A DNA stretch of 64,000 nt from Haloarcula taiwanensis (lineage in GTDB: Archaea > Halobacteriota > Halobacteria > Halobacteriales > Haloarculaceae): NCBI GenBank assembly GCA_002844335.1, contig CP019157.1:36323-100322 (forward strand), written 5' to 3'. The notes below the pieces were generated by a model. It had not been told where the DNA came from, ran no database searches, and was given only the letters and a program-made list of their open reading frames with translations. Position numbers and translations under genes: made by a program. Shown piece by piece: positions 51,768 through 60,615 of the stretch; position 1 is the first letter of the stretch; each line of letters begins with the position of its first letter.

Positions 51768-51953
51768 CTACCACCGTGACTCAGCAAGAGTTTGAATACC
51801 AAACAGAACGAGCAAAACACCTATTCCAGTGGCTGAAAGTGTCGTTTCATGATATTGATTGGCGGCTGGCACCTGGATAAGTAGGAGAAATCCTGCTAAA
51901 ACCCCGATAGCCCCGACTCCTACCACTACCCTTGTCGGTATATCCTGAGACAT
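51768..51953 (-). CDS. Small two-helix membrane protein
   Basis: 61 residues (MSQDIPTRVVVGVGAIGVLA, GFLLLIQVP, then TGIGVLLVLFGIQTLAESRW). Two hydrophobic helices joined by a polar loop. No family. Its leader is AT-rich with TTTGATT/TATAATAAAT motifs. Confidence 0.55.
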   Translation of the reverse strand: MSQDIPTRVVVGVGAIGVLAGFLLLIQVPAANQYHETTLSATGIGVLLVLFGIQTLAESRW

Positions 51954-52167
51954 ATTTGATTCTCATCCCCGTGATATAATAAATCCAAATATCGGTCAAA
52001 TTTCAGTTGCATCTTAATACGGAATTCCGCCCTCTCTATCGGCTATCCATCAGATTCGCGGTTAACAGCGGCCTCAGCAAGCATCTCCGGAGGGTGGGTC
52101 TGTTTTGCTGACTCTACCGCCTGTATTGGCTAAACTGCCATGAACGACTGGCTCTGGGTCTCTGTTT

Positions 52168-52296
52168 CTTGACGCCGCGCTTCAGGCGGCTGAGGGCGTC
52201 CCACCTGAGGTCTTTCGGGAGCTGGCACTGGCCGGATTAACGTTGCAGCCGACGTCTACGCAGAACGAGCATCAGCACGTCGTGGCGACGGCCTGA
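52168..52296 (+). pseudogene. 3' remnant of the 1235-1486 gene family
   Basis: Reads LDAALQAAEGVPPEVFRELA then LAGLTLQPTSTQNEHQHVVA and stops. Only the C-terminal half of the family is left. Confidence 0.7.
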
Positions 52297-52462
52297 CCGA
52301 ACCGAATAACCTGCTTTTATTATCAGGGCATCCGGACTGCCGCGCGGGCAATCGGTCGTTACCACCACCTCCCAACACCACGGCGACCGATTCCCGTTGT
52401 CTCACCCCCCATTCCCTCTGTGTTGGCCGAACGCTTATGCCACTCATACAGCAACTAAAGAT

Positions 52463-52732
52463 ATGGCCAGTTCGACGCGCGATGGAGATGTCCATGAGGA
52501 CGAAATTCGGATGTGGCGCGAGGGAGACTCGTGGGTAATCACGGATGTCGAAACCGGCGTCACTACACAGGGCGAGACTCGTCAGGACGCTCTGGAAATG
52601 CTTGACGATGCGGTCGCGGGCTACAAGGGCGAACGCGGCCACGAACCCACCGACGAAGAACTCCGAGAGTTGGGGGTTGACCCCGAAGATAACACGACCG
52701 GAGATGGCGAACTGCCCGAGTTCATGCAGTAA
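52463..52732 (+). CDS. hicB: HicB-family antitoxin
   Basis: 89 residues from MASSTRDGDVHEDEIRMWRE. The HicB-type partial RNase-H-like fold is seen as IRMWREGDSWVITDVETGVT, TQGETRQDALEMLDDAVAGY, with an acidic tail. The hicA remnant starts directly after its stop (one-base gap). Without an intact HicA it is an orphan here. Confidence 0.85.
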   Translation: MASSTRDGDVHEDEIRMWREGDSWVITDVETGVTTQGETRQDALEMLDDAVAGYKGERGHEPTDEELRELGVDPEDNTTGDGELPEFMQ

Positions 52733-52831
52733 ATGGCTCTGGGTACGTTTTCTGGCAAAGATGTCGTGAAGGTCCTGATAAATGTCGGCGGCTCGCTCGT
52801 CGGCGACCTCGTGGCTGGGTACGAGCAATGA
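52733..52831 (+). pseudogene. hicA: Truncated hicA fused to the tail of an unrelated small gene
   Basis: The 32-codon frame begins MALGTFSGKDVVKVLINVGG, the HicA N-terminus, and then switches to SLVGDLVAGYEQ, the tail of the protein at 933-1238 (SLVGDLIRGAEA). The catalytic His and the double-stranded RNA-binding part of HicA are absent. The shared VGG at the junction suggests recombination at a short identity. Confidence 0.75.
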
Positions 52832-53079
52832 GCAACTGTACCGCCGAACACCGCCGGAAGGTCCGCCGGGCGGCCCGAACGCTTGCAGTGACTCACGAGA
52901 CGGCCGGTGTCGACGTGCTCCCGCCAAGCGAAAGTCAATACGACCGCTAGACGCTTGACGCGGCGCTACACTCGGAGGGCATCCCGCCGGCGGTGCTCCG
53001 CGAGTTGGCACTCGTCGGGCTGACGTTGCGACCCAAGCCCTCGCAGGCTGACGTGGCGATCGTCGTCGCGACGGCATAA
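52828..53079 (+). pseudogene. Full-length copy of the 1235-1486 family with an internal stop
   Basis: Reads MSNCTAEHRRKVRRAARTLA through PPSESQYDR, then TAG at 52948-52950, then TLDAALHSEGIPPAVLRELA to the natural stop. The intact relative has a Glu/Leu pair here. Overlaps the hicA fragment as the intact pair overlaps (ATGA). Confidence 0.75.
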
Positions 53080-53132
53080 TATAAACTGGCAGTGTCGCTG
53101 GTCTTTTCCAGTTGCTTATCCATGCCATCCAT

Positions 53133-54410
53133 ATGGATGGTGAAAACAAATTATTGGACAGTGTGGGCCGCGGTCTCACTCGTTTTACCGATCGTCTGAG
53201 TGTAGATAATCTGTCTGCTTTCGATGTCGCCGTGGGTACATACGCTTTGGCGATGATTCTCGGAGGGAGTTTCTTTTATGGGGATACAGATGTGGGGGCA
53301 TTTTTATCGGCAGCTGGAGCTGTGACATCCGGGACGCCGGTATATTCCTTGCCACACTCAGCATATGCCCCTCTTCCATACGTGCTTTTTGCCGTAGTTT
53401 TGTCCCCGATACAACTGCTGGGTCATCTGATTACACCACCAAATTACCTGTCTATATTTGCGCTCAAGACATTATTCGTCGGCGCTCTGGTTACTATTGT
53501 GTACCTCCCGACAGATATTGATCGGCGTCACTGGGCACTGTTAGTGCTGGGGACTCCTATTACAATATACTATACAGGGTTCTTCGGACAGTCTGACGCT
53601 CTGGTCGCATTAGCGGTGGTTAGTATGCTCGTCGCTGTCCACAACGAACGGTGGGCCCTTGCCGGTGCATCGGCCGCGGTTGCGACATCGCTGAAAATCT
53701 ATCCGGCAATAGCGGCACTCGTGTTGCTCATTCGCTATCGGTCGCACTACCGGGAAATCATCTTGGGCGCGCTTCCGATCACCTGCTTGACTGCCGGCCT
53801 CCTATTTTGGATGGCTCCAGAGAGCATTACAGCAGCCCTGGACACCTCACACCCATTTTTGTTCAAAGATCGTCCGATTACAACCTTTTCTGCTCAGTCT
53901 CTGGTTAGTTACTTCATCGGAGAATCAACAACACTGGGTCTTCAATTATTCCCGGTAACCACGGTAGCAGCTGCAATTTGGGCCATTCGGGGAGAGTTTA
54001 CCGTCCCAGAACTGGCGCTGGTGATACCCATGATACCCGCAGTATTGGTTTACCCGTATGCTCCGATCTATCGATGGTTGCCTGTCTTGCTGGGTCTTGG
54101 GTATTGCGCTGCGATAGGTCCAGATCGGTTACGAACTCACGTAGCTATTATTGCAGGAACACTCTCGATCCGCCCGCTGGCGTATTTAGCCCTGATGCCT
54201 GTATACAAAATGCCGAATTTCATCGGCCAAGATATGCGATTGTCAGAAGGGGCCGCACAACCCATCCTTACGCATTGGTCTTGGACTCTAATCACAGTCG
54301 TGTTGCTGATATCAGTGCTCTCGATGTTGTACACAGCGTCTGGTAGCCAGACTAACCTACGGGAATTGTGGGCTGAGACACTTCAAGATCGCCGTGGTGA
54401 GCGCAGATAA
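53133..54410 (+). CDS. GT-C-type membrane glycosyltransferase-like protein
   Basis: 425 residues from MDGENKLLDSVGRGLTRFTD. About 10-12 membrane helices. The first external loop has GDTDVGAFLSAAGAVTSGTP and VYSLPHSAYAPLPYVLFAVV, the acidic/loop pattern of GT-C enzymes of the DUF2029/GT87 type, followed by SLKIYPAIAALVLLIRYR. Such enzymes transfer sugars from lipid carriers outside the membrane. Substrate cannot be named. Confidence 0.65.
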   Translation: MDGENKLLDSVGRGLTRFTDRLSVDNLSAFDVAVGTYALAMILGGSFFYGDTDVGAFLSAAGAVTSGTPVYSLPHSAYAPLPYVLFAVVLSPIQLLGHLITPPNYLSIFALKTLFVGALVTIVYLPTDIDRRHWALLVLGTPITIYYTGFFGQSDALVALAVVSMLVAVHNERWALAGASAAVATSLKIYPAIAALVLLIRYRSHYREIILGALPITCLTAGLLFWMAPESITAALDTSHPFLFKDRPITTFSAQSLVSYFIGESTTLGLQLFPVTTVAAAIWAIRGEFTVPELALVIPMIPAVLVYPYAPIYRWLPVLLGLGYCAAIGPDRLRTHVAIIAGTLSIRPLAYLALMPVYKMPNFIGQDMRLSEGAAQPILTHWSWTLITVVLLISVLSMLYTASGSQTNLRELWAETLQDRRGERR

Positions 54411-54452
54411 ACTCCCGCACGCTTATTTCAGACCGCCAGAAAACGGACGGGC

Positions 54453-54656
54453 ATGGATGATGAGACCGTCCACCTTGAGGGCGATATCCCTCAGGGACTC
54501 TTCGAGGAGATGCAAAATAAATTCCCTGCCTCTGCGGAGGGGGGTAAACGCAACTTACTGCGAGCTGTGATTGACGACTGGCAACGGATGAAAAAATTAG
54601 AAGTTGCCAGAGCTACAGGTGAATATCCGAGTGAATCACAGGCATCCAGAGAATAA
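54453..54656 (+). CDS. Small RHH-like protein
   Basis: 67 residues (MDDETVHLEGDIPQGLFEEM, GGKRNLLRAVIDDWQRMKKL). The strand-helix-helix order is consistent with a small DNA-binding RHH protein. Stands alone. Confidence 0.5.
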   Translation: MDDETVHLEGDIPQGLFEEMQNKFPASAEGGKRNLLRAVIDDWQRMKKLEVARATGEYPSESQASRE

Positions 54657-54726
54657 GTAAGGATATCTTACTCGACTGTCGTCAGGTTTAAGCTAGTTGC
54701 TTGAGTAGGAAAGTGTAACTGCGACC

Positions 54727-54747
54727 CCGGAGCGGTCCTCGCTCCGG
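54727..54747. terminator. GC-rich hairpin
   Basis: CCGGAGCG-GTCCT-CGCTCCGG, a perfect 8-bp stem with a 5-nt loop, 70 bp after the 54453 gene. Could be a terminator or an RNA structure; no U-rich tail is seen. The region 54720-54880 is much more GC-rich than its neighbours. Confidence 0.35.
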
Positions 54748-54886
54748 CGGTCGGATACCCGAGAGGGTTTCGCTCGCCGTCAGGGTCCCGAAAGGGATAC
54801 ACTGTCGCCGGCTATCGAACGGCTTCGCGCCGGGCCCGCGACAGGAACAAGTCGGCGAGTTCGAACAGCCGTTTCTATCCACAAAC

Positions 54887-55570
54887 ATGAGCCATGCACC
54901 AACATCCAGCGACCGCTCCAGCGGTCAGGTAGACGACCGTCCCGCCCTGGGGTCCAGAAAGAACTTCTGGGGCGAAGACGTCGACGGTCTTGACGATGAG
55001 GACGGCGGCCACAGCGAAGAGGCTGGCACCGACGAAGCCGAACACCTCGCGCGCAGGTACGTGTTAGAGTTCGTCCAGCCGATCTGCACGGCAACGCTCC
55101 GTGACACCCCCAACCGTGGTTTCGCCCCACACTTTGCGCTGATTTTCGACGAGGAGCCGCTGGGAAAGGGCAGCAATCTCGACGCGATGCATCGGAGCAA
55201 CAAGATCGTCGAGCTCACCGATCCGTGCTTCCACCTCCCCAAACAGCAGGAGTCTGGCGGCCGGACCATCGAGAACCGACAACACCGGCTCCGCCGCCGG
55301 TACAACGAGGAGACGGGCTACATCAACTACGGCGAGCCAACAGGAACGGGCATCGCATCGTTTAGCGAAGAGATCTACGAGCAGTGTATCCACAACTACC
55401 TCTGGGATCGGTACCGGAGTAGTCAGGACGGCGACGGCGACGGATTGTCGGTGACGAACATCGAAGGCTACGTCGAGCACGCCGATCGGCTCTGGCACGA
55501 CCCGAGTCAGGACTCGCTGGGGTCGCTTATACAGTTTATCAAACACGTCCGGGAGAAGGAAGACGACTAG
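54887..55570 (+). CDS. Acidic protein of unknown function
   Basis: 227 residues. Polar, disordered N-terminal 50, then NFWGEDVDGLDDEDGGHSEE, RRYVLEFVQPICTATLRDTP and GYINYGEPTGTGIASFSEEI. Codon usage matches haloarchaeal genes and the plus-strand frame is better than the long antisense frame. No family recognised. Confidence 0.6.
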   Translation: MSHAPTSSDRSSGQVDDRPALGSRKNFWGEDVDGLDDEDGGHSEEAGTDEAEHLARRYVLEFVQPICTATLRDTPNRGFAPHFALIFDEEPLGKGSNLDAMHRSNKIVELTDPCFHLPKQQESGGRTIENRQHRLRRRYNEETGYINYGEPTGTGIASFSEEIYEQCIHNYLWDRYRSSQDGDGDGLSVTNIEGYVEHADRLWHDPSQDSLGSLIQFIKHVREKEDD

Positions 55571-55839
55571 TCGGCGTGGATCACCAGTCGGCGGGTGATA
55601 CGTTTATAACGGGAACTAGATAATAATGTGGCAATGAATTTGAACCCAATCAAAACATACCTCACGCAGGGTTCGACTATCTCTCCTAAAGATGCTGTTG
55701 CCACTGCCCTACTAGCGGCTTTCCCACTCTTTCTCGTCAGGGATGCCTTCTTCAAGTCAGGTTATGCATTCGGGAATGAGGTATTTTGGCTCTGTTGAAA
55801 TCCTCAGGGAGTTACAGGTTCGACCAGTAGTTTGAACGA

Positions 55840-56661
55840 ATGCAGGCTCTCCCAAAGTCACGATTGCTCCAGTTCGTTGAGCAAGCGGTGCACTTGGCTC
55901 GTCGAGCTATCGCTCGCTACTCATCGAAGTTCTCGAAACGCCGGTACACACTTCACCAACACATTGTCTTGCTCTGTCTCAAGGTGCGGAAGAATACGAC
56001 ATACCGGACGCTTCTTGAAGAACTCATCGAGATGCCTCGGATTCGAAACGCCATCGATCTTGAGGAAGTCCCGTCACCATCAACGCTCTGTAAGGCGTTC
56101 AATCGGCTCGATATGGCAGTTTGGCGTGTCCTGCTCAATCTCTCGGTCACACTCCTTCCGACCAACGGTGTCGTTGGTATCGATGCCTCTGGTTTCGACC
56201 GGAGTCACGCCTCGAAACACTACACAAAGCGAACGAAGTTGACCATTCGACAACTGAAAGTCACGCTTCTCGTAGACACGAGGTCGAACGCGATTATCGA
56301 CGTACACGTGACGACGACACGAAAGCACGACTCAAAGATTGCGCCGTCGCTCATCGAGCGGAATACCGGGAAAGTAGCGGTTCTCCTTGGCGACAAGGGA
56401 TACGACGACCAGAAGGTTCGCGCATTTGCCCGTGAGACTGGTGTTCGACCGCTCATCAAGCACCGCGAGTTTTCGTCGCTTCACAAGGCGTGGAACGCCC
56501 GATTGGACGCCGATCTCTACGGCCAACGGAGTCAAAACGAGACGGTGAACTCTCGGCTCAAACGGAAATATGGCGCATTCGTCCGCTCACAGCTTTGGTG
56601 GAAGCAGTTCCGTGAACTCGTTATCGGCTGTCTCACTCACAACATCGACAAGGCACTCTGA
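55840..56661 (+). CDS. IS5-family (ISH1-like) DDE transposase
   Basis: 273 residues. DDE residues are D115 (GVVGIDASGFDRSH), D185 (VLLGDKGYDDQKV) and E234 (RSQNETVNSRLKRKYG). The N-terminal 90 residues form the usual helical DNA-binding region. Length matches ISH1-type transposases. It starts 52 bp inside the left terminal repeat. Confidence 0.92.
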   Translation: MQALPKSRLLQFVEQAVHLARRAIARYSSKFSKRRYTLHQHIVLLCLKVRKNTTYRTLLEELIEMPRIRNAIDLEEVPSPSTLCKAFNRLDMAVWRVLLNLSVTLLPTNGVVGIDASGFDRSHASKHYTKRTKLTIRQLKVTLLVDTRSNAIIDVHVTTTRKHDSKIAPSLIERNTGKVAVLLGDKGYDDQKVRAFARETGVRPLIKHREFSSLHKAWNARLDADLYGQRSQNETVNSRLKRKYGAFVRSQLWWKQFRELVIGCLTHNIDKAL

Positions 56662-56751
56662 ACGTTCACTATCAGACGACTAACAGAGATGATCAACACA
56701 GTGAGACCGAGTAGCCGACCGACAGTGACATCCTATCGCCGGAACGATGGT

Positions 56752-57111
56752 CTACGAAAGTTCTGTTTCGGTCGGTTCATACACCTGAATCCATCCATCG
56801 CTGCGGACTTTGACGAGGTAATCAGTGTAGTGAAACTTGACGGAGCCGACGCCCTGACGTGACCGTCCGGTCACGTCAGGCCCGAAGAACGTGTCTTCAA
56901 GCGCCGCCGCGTCCACACATTCGTACAGCGGTGGCGACTTCACCTCGCTCGGGGAGACGCCTTCGGCCTCTGCAATGGCGTAGACGATTGCTGTCGTGAG
57001 TTCACCCAGTCCGTCGGGCTCATAGAGACGCTGTGTTACTTGCGTCCAGTGTGTATCGGCACCACTGGTCGGGTCGTCGTCGCTTATTATTCCACCGTTA
57101 GTCTCATCGCT
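56752..57111 (-). CDS. HalOD1-type output-domain protein, transposon passenger
   Basis: 119 residues from MSDETNGGIISDDDPTSGAD. The core LTTAIVYAIAEAEGVSPSEV, LYECVDAAALEDTFFG and VKFHYTDYLVKVRSDGWIQV is the haloarchaeal output domain 1 pattern. It overlaps the DUF7344-type gene upstream. Such domains occur in haloarchaeal signalling proteins. Confidence 0.82.
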   Translation of the reverse strand, partial: SDETNGGIISDDDPTSGADTHWTQVTQRLYEPDGLGELTTAIVYAIAEAEGVSPSEVKSPPLYECVDAAALEDTFFGPDVTGRSRQGVGSVKFHYTDYLVKVRSDGWIQVYEPTETELS

Positions 57112-57547
57112 CATCCATCTCACTCCGTGCGTGCGTTTCTTGATTCGAGTCAAGGCTGGCACCCATCCCTTCGAGCGCGGCTATGACCTGCTCGGCGTGT
57201 TCAGCGGTCGTAATCGTTTCCGTCGTCTCATCGAACGTGATGACGCCTTCATCAACTAGCTTCGGGACGTGAGCGTGGTAGAGCGAGACGTACACCTCTT
57301 CGCGCTGGGCTTCTGTGACGGCGTGTTCGGGAACGTCGTGCTCCCACGCGGCGATTTTCGTCGCCAGCTCGGTCAGCGACCATTCAGTGTCTTCCAAGAG
57401 GGTGTAGCACAGGTAACGCCGTCGAGAGTGTCCCAACGCTTGGTACACCGGTTCGATCTCCAAAATGCTCGGCGGTGGTAGCTGCTTTTCGGGTGACGCG
57501 GACGCGTCGGACGTGGCTTGCTCATCTGTGTCGGGTTCTTCGGCCAT
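57104..57547 (-). CDS. DUF7344-type winged-HTH protein, transposon passenger
   Basis: 147 residues from MAEEPDTDEQATSDASASPE. After an acidic start, VYQALGHSRRRYLCYTLLED, WSLTELATKIAAWEHDVPEH and REEVYVSLYHAHVPKLVDEG fit the DUF7344 winged helix. It is co-transcribed with the HalOD1-type gene inside the transposon and resembles the operon-leading protein at 48247. Confidence 0.85.
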   Translation of the reverse strand: MAEEPDTDEQATSDASASPEKQLPPPSILEIEPVYQALGHSRRRYLCYTLLEDTEWSLTELATKIAAWEHDVPEHAVTEAQREEVYVSLYHAHVPKLVDEGVITFDETTETITTAEHAEQVIAALEGMGASLDSNQETHARSEMDER

Positions 57548-59342
57548 GCGTGTGTGTGAGGATACGAGGAAGCAAAACAGTTCCCCTAACACAGACTGAA
57601 AGCAGGATTATTGGTATATACGACTGATTTAGGGCCTGATGTGATCTATTTACAAACGCTTAACTGAGTCGGATATTCCGCTGTTCTCGACGACTGATGG
57701 CACTGGTGCGTGTAATGACGCGGCGTCTTCGGAGTGACATTCCCACGATCCTTTGGTGGAATAGACGCACTCGAACCGAATTACTGGTTCAGCGGTGAAG
57801 TATCATACGCTGAGGATTTCAACAGAGCCGGTATTTTCCAATCTCATACCCTCCATACACATTCGAAGGGCACTGTCGGCGGGGGAACTCCCACTAACTG
57901 CTCCGTGGTTCGGTGGTCGTCCAATTTGGGCAAACCCGATGTTCAAAGGGTTTTACCCTCCGGCCCTGCCGATGTATATCCCGCAAATACCGTTGGATCT
58001 CGCGTTGGAGGTGGTGGCAGGTGCACATCTGGCAGCAATTCCGGTTGTGGCGTATTGGTGCGCGCGCCGCGATCTGGAGATAGCTCATGCAGCTCCGTAT
58101 GCCCTCGTTTGGCTGTTTATCGCTTGGCCGCATTACTCCGGCGGGCAGCTGGAGAAGCTGTTCGCGTTTCCGTGGGCTGTACTCGTCGTCCATCAGTTAT
58201 TACCGAGATACCTAAACACAGATTCCCGACGAGCTGGAGTTGTCGCAGGCATTGGCATCGGCGCAGCGTTCCTGGCGGGCGGGATGTACTACACGTTCTA
58301 CCTTAGCGTGTTCGCTGGTCTGTTGATAGTAGCGACCAGGGCATGGCGGTTCGGGTCGGGTGTTGCGCTCGGCTCGCTGGTTGGGCTCCCACATGTCATA
58401 ACTATCATTCCATCGCTGCTGAACGCCTCAAAACGCCCGCCGGTATCCCACTCGCTTGATTTAGTACAGCAAGCACTCGTCATCTCCGGATTGCATCCAG
58501 TTCTTCCAGTTGTGCCGGGCCATTTAATTGGTGCTGGCTATGCAACAGTTGGGATTCCGATGCTGGCGTTTGCTGGGCTCGGTATTTGGACTGCCTACAG
58601 TCGCGGTGGGGCCGATAGACGATGGGCGCTTGCGATGCTCAGTGTCGCTGTCACCGGCGCGATGCTCGCGACTGGGTTCTGGGCGATCTACCAGATTCCT
58701 GGCATCTCGATTTTCCGTGCTGCGGGTCGTGCGACCGACTTGATAGCGTTCGCCTGCCTGCTACTGACCGTGTATGCGCTCCGTGAGACGGAGTTCACAA
58801 CAACCCGCTCCGCACGCCGACTCGGAAGCGGCCTGCTCGTCGCCTGTGTGATAACGACGATGGTCGCACAACCCGCATTCGCTGGATTCGGTGCGCAACA
58901 ACCTACCGAGGGCCGCGCTGTCGCCCAGGCCCTCGATGCCCAGGGCTGCGACGAGGTTTGGCTTGAACACGTCCATACGTGGGGTGGCAAACTTCAGGTC
59001 CGTCCTGCGAAAGCATCGTTCGCAGCTGTAGAACGTGGAATCGTTGTTCAGGGGGGTCACTACGGGGACATCGGACAGTCGTGGACCGTCACTGGTCCGG
59101 ATGGTGAGCCAACGTTTGATGCTCTCGTTGTTGGTACTGAGCCGCCCAGAACTGCAAATCTCACTCGACCGTTCGAGTACGAGCAATCAAACATTGTTGG
59201 ACAGGTCAACATGAGTTCGTTCGAACTCGTCGACACTGTCCCACTCGAAGAAGACGGCGCTGAGGCGCTTATTTACGCTTATCAGGGACGCTGTTAACTC
59301 GTTTTAAAACTGCGACTGTCGGTCAAAACCTCGGAGCTTCTC

Positions 59343-60080
59343 ATGTCAAAATCAAACAATCCAGTAGACGGTAGTATCGACACCACGCGGCGGTCCCTCA
59401 TCCAGACGATTGCCGGGATGGCAGTAATGGATTGGTCCCTTGACGAGGATGGCGACGGAGACTATCTGGACGATCTCCTGGGGCTAAACGACGAAGACAG
59501 TCCAATCAGCCTGACAATCGAGAATAATGGCGCACAGGTTGCTGAGGACCTTGGCGTCCTCAATGCTGGGCCTGGTATCGATGCCGCAGAGACCTCCACC
59601 GGGACTGTGAAACTGTCGGCGACAGGCAAGTCCAGCGGCATCCCATCAATCGGGAGGATCGATGCACAAAAAGACTCAATTGCGGATCTAAACAACGCGG
59701 AAATTTCGTGTATGCGCCCTGCCCTCCGATACATCATCTCAGTAGGCGTTGGACTCGCAGTGACGGCGCTTGCAGTAGCATTCGCCACAGCGGACCACTT
59801 GATCATGCTTTCGCTTCTCCCACTCTATGGGGCGGTAACGTCAATGATGTTAGCACATAAGCAGCAGTGGGTGTCTCTTTCCCGTGGGAGTCCCACTCGG
59901 TCAACAAGGAAACGAGGAGCTATTATCGGTGGCCTTGGAGCATTCACTGGCTCACTACTTCTCCAGGCATCAGTCCCGGCGGGGTTTGCTGGGTACGGAC
60001 TGATGCTTCTCGGCATGGCTGGAGCGATTGCTGATTTGGACCAAGCCAGCAGTACTGACCAGGCTACCACAATCGATTGA
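59343..60080 (+). CDS. Membrane protein with an acidic N-terminal segment
   Basis: 245 residues. Residues 15-25 hold RRSLIQTIAG, a Tat-like start; the next 100 are acidic and extracellular-type (LGVLNAGPGIDAAETSTGTV). Four hydrophobic helices follow (about 128-150, 155-170, 195-215, 218-235). No family recognised. Confidence 0.6.
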   Translation: MSKSNNPVDGSIDTTRRSLIQTIAGMAVMDWSLDEDGDGDYLDDLLGLNDEDSPISLTIENNGAQVAEDLGVLNAGPGIDAAETSTGTVKLSATGKSSGIPSIGRIDAQKDSIADLNNAEISCMRPALRYIISVGVGLAVTALAVAFATADHLIMLSLLPLYGAVTSMMLAHKQQWVSLSRGSPTRSTRKRGAIIGGLGAFTGSLLLQASVPAGFAGYGLMLLGMAGAIADLDQASSTDQATTID

Positions 60081-60209
60081 CTCAGGACTTGCTGTTTCTC
60101 GACGCCGCGCTTTGGGAGACCGACGGCGACTCACCTGAAGTCCTCCAGGAGCTGGCGCTGGCTGGGTTGACGCTCCAGCCGACGCCCGTCCAGAACGAGC
60201 ACCAACACG

Positions 60210-60593
60210 CAGCGTGTCATAGAACTGTTCACAGCCGGCCAAGGGAATGATGTTTTGGCCACTGGTTGATACTAATTGGGTTCAATAGCTTATTCATCCT
60301 GAACTGTGCAATTTCCGTGCATGTCCTCCATTGCCAGCTTGATACGCAACTTGAGCAGAGATGAGATCGTGAGTATCACAGTTATCGGCATAACTGTCGC
60401 AGTGTTTGCTTGGTATCGGACCAACATGACTGGTATACAGCGGTTGACCAACTCTATTATCATTCTCCTCGTGAGTGTTAGCTGTGCGACGGCTGTAACA
60501 GTAGTTCTGAAGAAATGGAATCCCGCGTGGTATTCCTCATGATGATAGACGATGAGTGGCCCAATTGCGTGAGACCGATTCTATGACACGCTT
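60210..60593. mobile_element. 384-bp element with terminal inverted repeats
   Basis: Terminal repeats AGCGTGTCATAGAA (60211-60224) and TTCTATGACACGCT (60579-60592) are perfect inverts. ACACG at 60205-60209 and 60594-60598 is a 5-bp target duplication, confirmed by the uninterrupted relative at 52168-52296. It carries one small membrane-protein gene and no transposase, so it would have to be moved in trans. Confidence 0.85.
60321..60542 (+). CDS. Small membrane protein inside the 384-bp element
   Basis: 73 residues from MSSIASLIRNLSRDEIVSIT. Two hydrophobic helices (about 16-32, VIGITVAVFAWYR; 45-65, NSIIILLVSVSCATAVTVVL) joined by a polar loop, ending in KKWNPAWYSS. It has its own AT-rich leader. 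A cargo gene in a MITE-sized element is unusual. Confidence 0.6.
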   Translation: MSSIASLIRNLSRDEIVSITVIGITVAVFAWYRTNMTGIQRLTNSIIILLVSVSCATAVTVVLKKWNPAWYSS

Positions 60594-60615
60594 ACACGTC
60601 GTGGCGACGGCCTGA

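Larger units (their letters stand above)
55788..57829. mobile_element. 2,042-bp IS5-type transposon with passenger regulators
   Basis: Perfect 20-bp terminal inverted repeats GGCTCTGTTGAAATCCTCAG (55788-55807) and its complement (57810-57829). The 8-bp direct repeat GGTATTTT flanks both ends (55780-55787 and 57830-57837). It carries an IS5-type transposase and, on the other strand, two regulator genes. The intact target duplication shows it moved as one unit. An 8-bp duplication agrees with the ISH1-like group. Confidence 0.88.
55634..59297 (+). pseudogene. YfhO/GT-C-like membrane protein gene split by a transposon
   Basis: The 5' part (55634-55787) encodes MNLNPIKTYLTQGSTISPKD through SGYAFGNEVF. 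The 3' part (57832-59297) continues SNLIPSIHIRRALSAGELPL, ANPMFKGFYPPALPMYIPQI and about 12 membrane helices to GRC. Removing the element at 55788-57829 and one copy of the 8-bp target duplication restores an open frame (GNEVF-SNLIP) across the junction. The protein resembles YfhO/GT-C-type surface glycosylation proteins. It is probably inactive in this strain. Confidence 0.8.
60099..60615 (+). pseudogene. 3' remnant of the 1235-1486 family, interrupted by an element
   Basis: 60099-60209 encodes LDAALWETDGDSPEVLQELA and LAGLTLQPTPVQNEHQH. After the 384-bp insertion, 60594-60615 continues ACGTCGTGGCGACGGCCTGA, identical to the end of the remnant at 52277-52296. Removing the insertion and one ACACG copy rejoins the tail. 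Confidence 0.8.

Noticed and set aside
56662..56700. Right end of the IS5-type element directly after the transposase
   Set aside because: Only about eight bases resemble the terminal repeat there, whereas 57810-57829 is a perfect 20-bp inverse with a matching target duplication.
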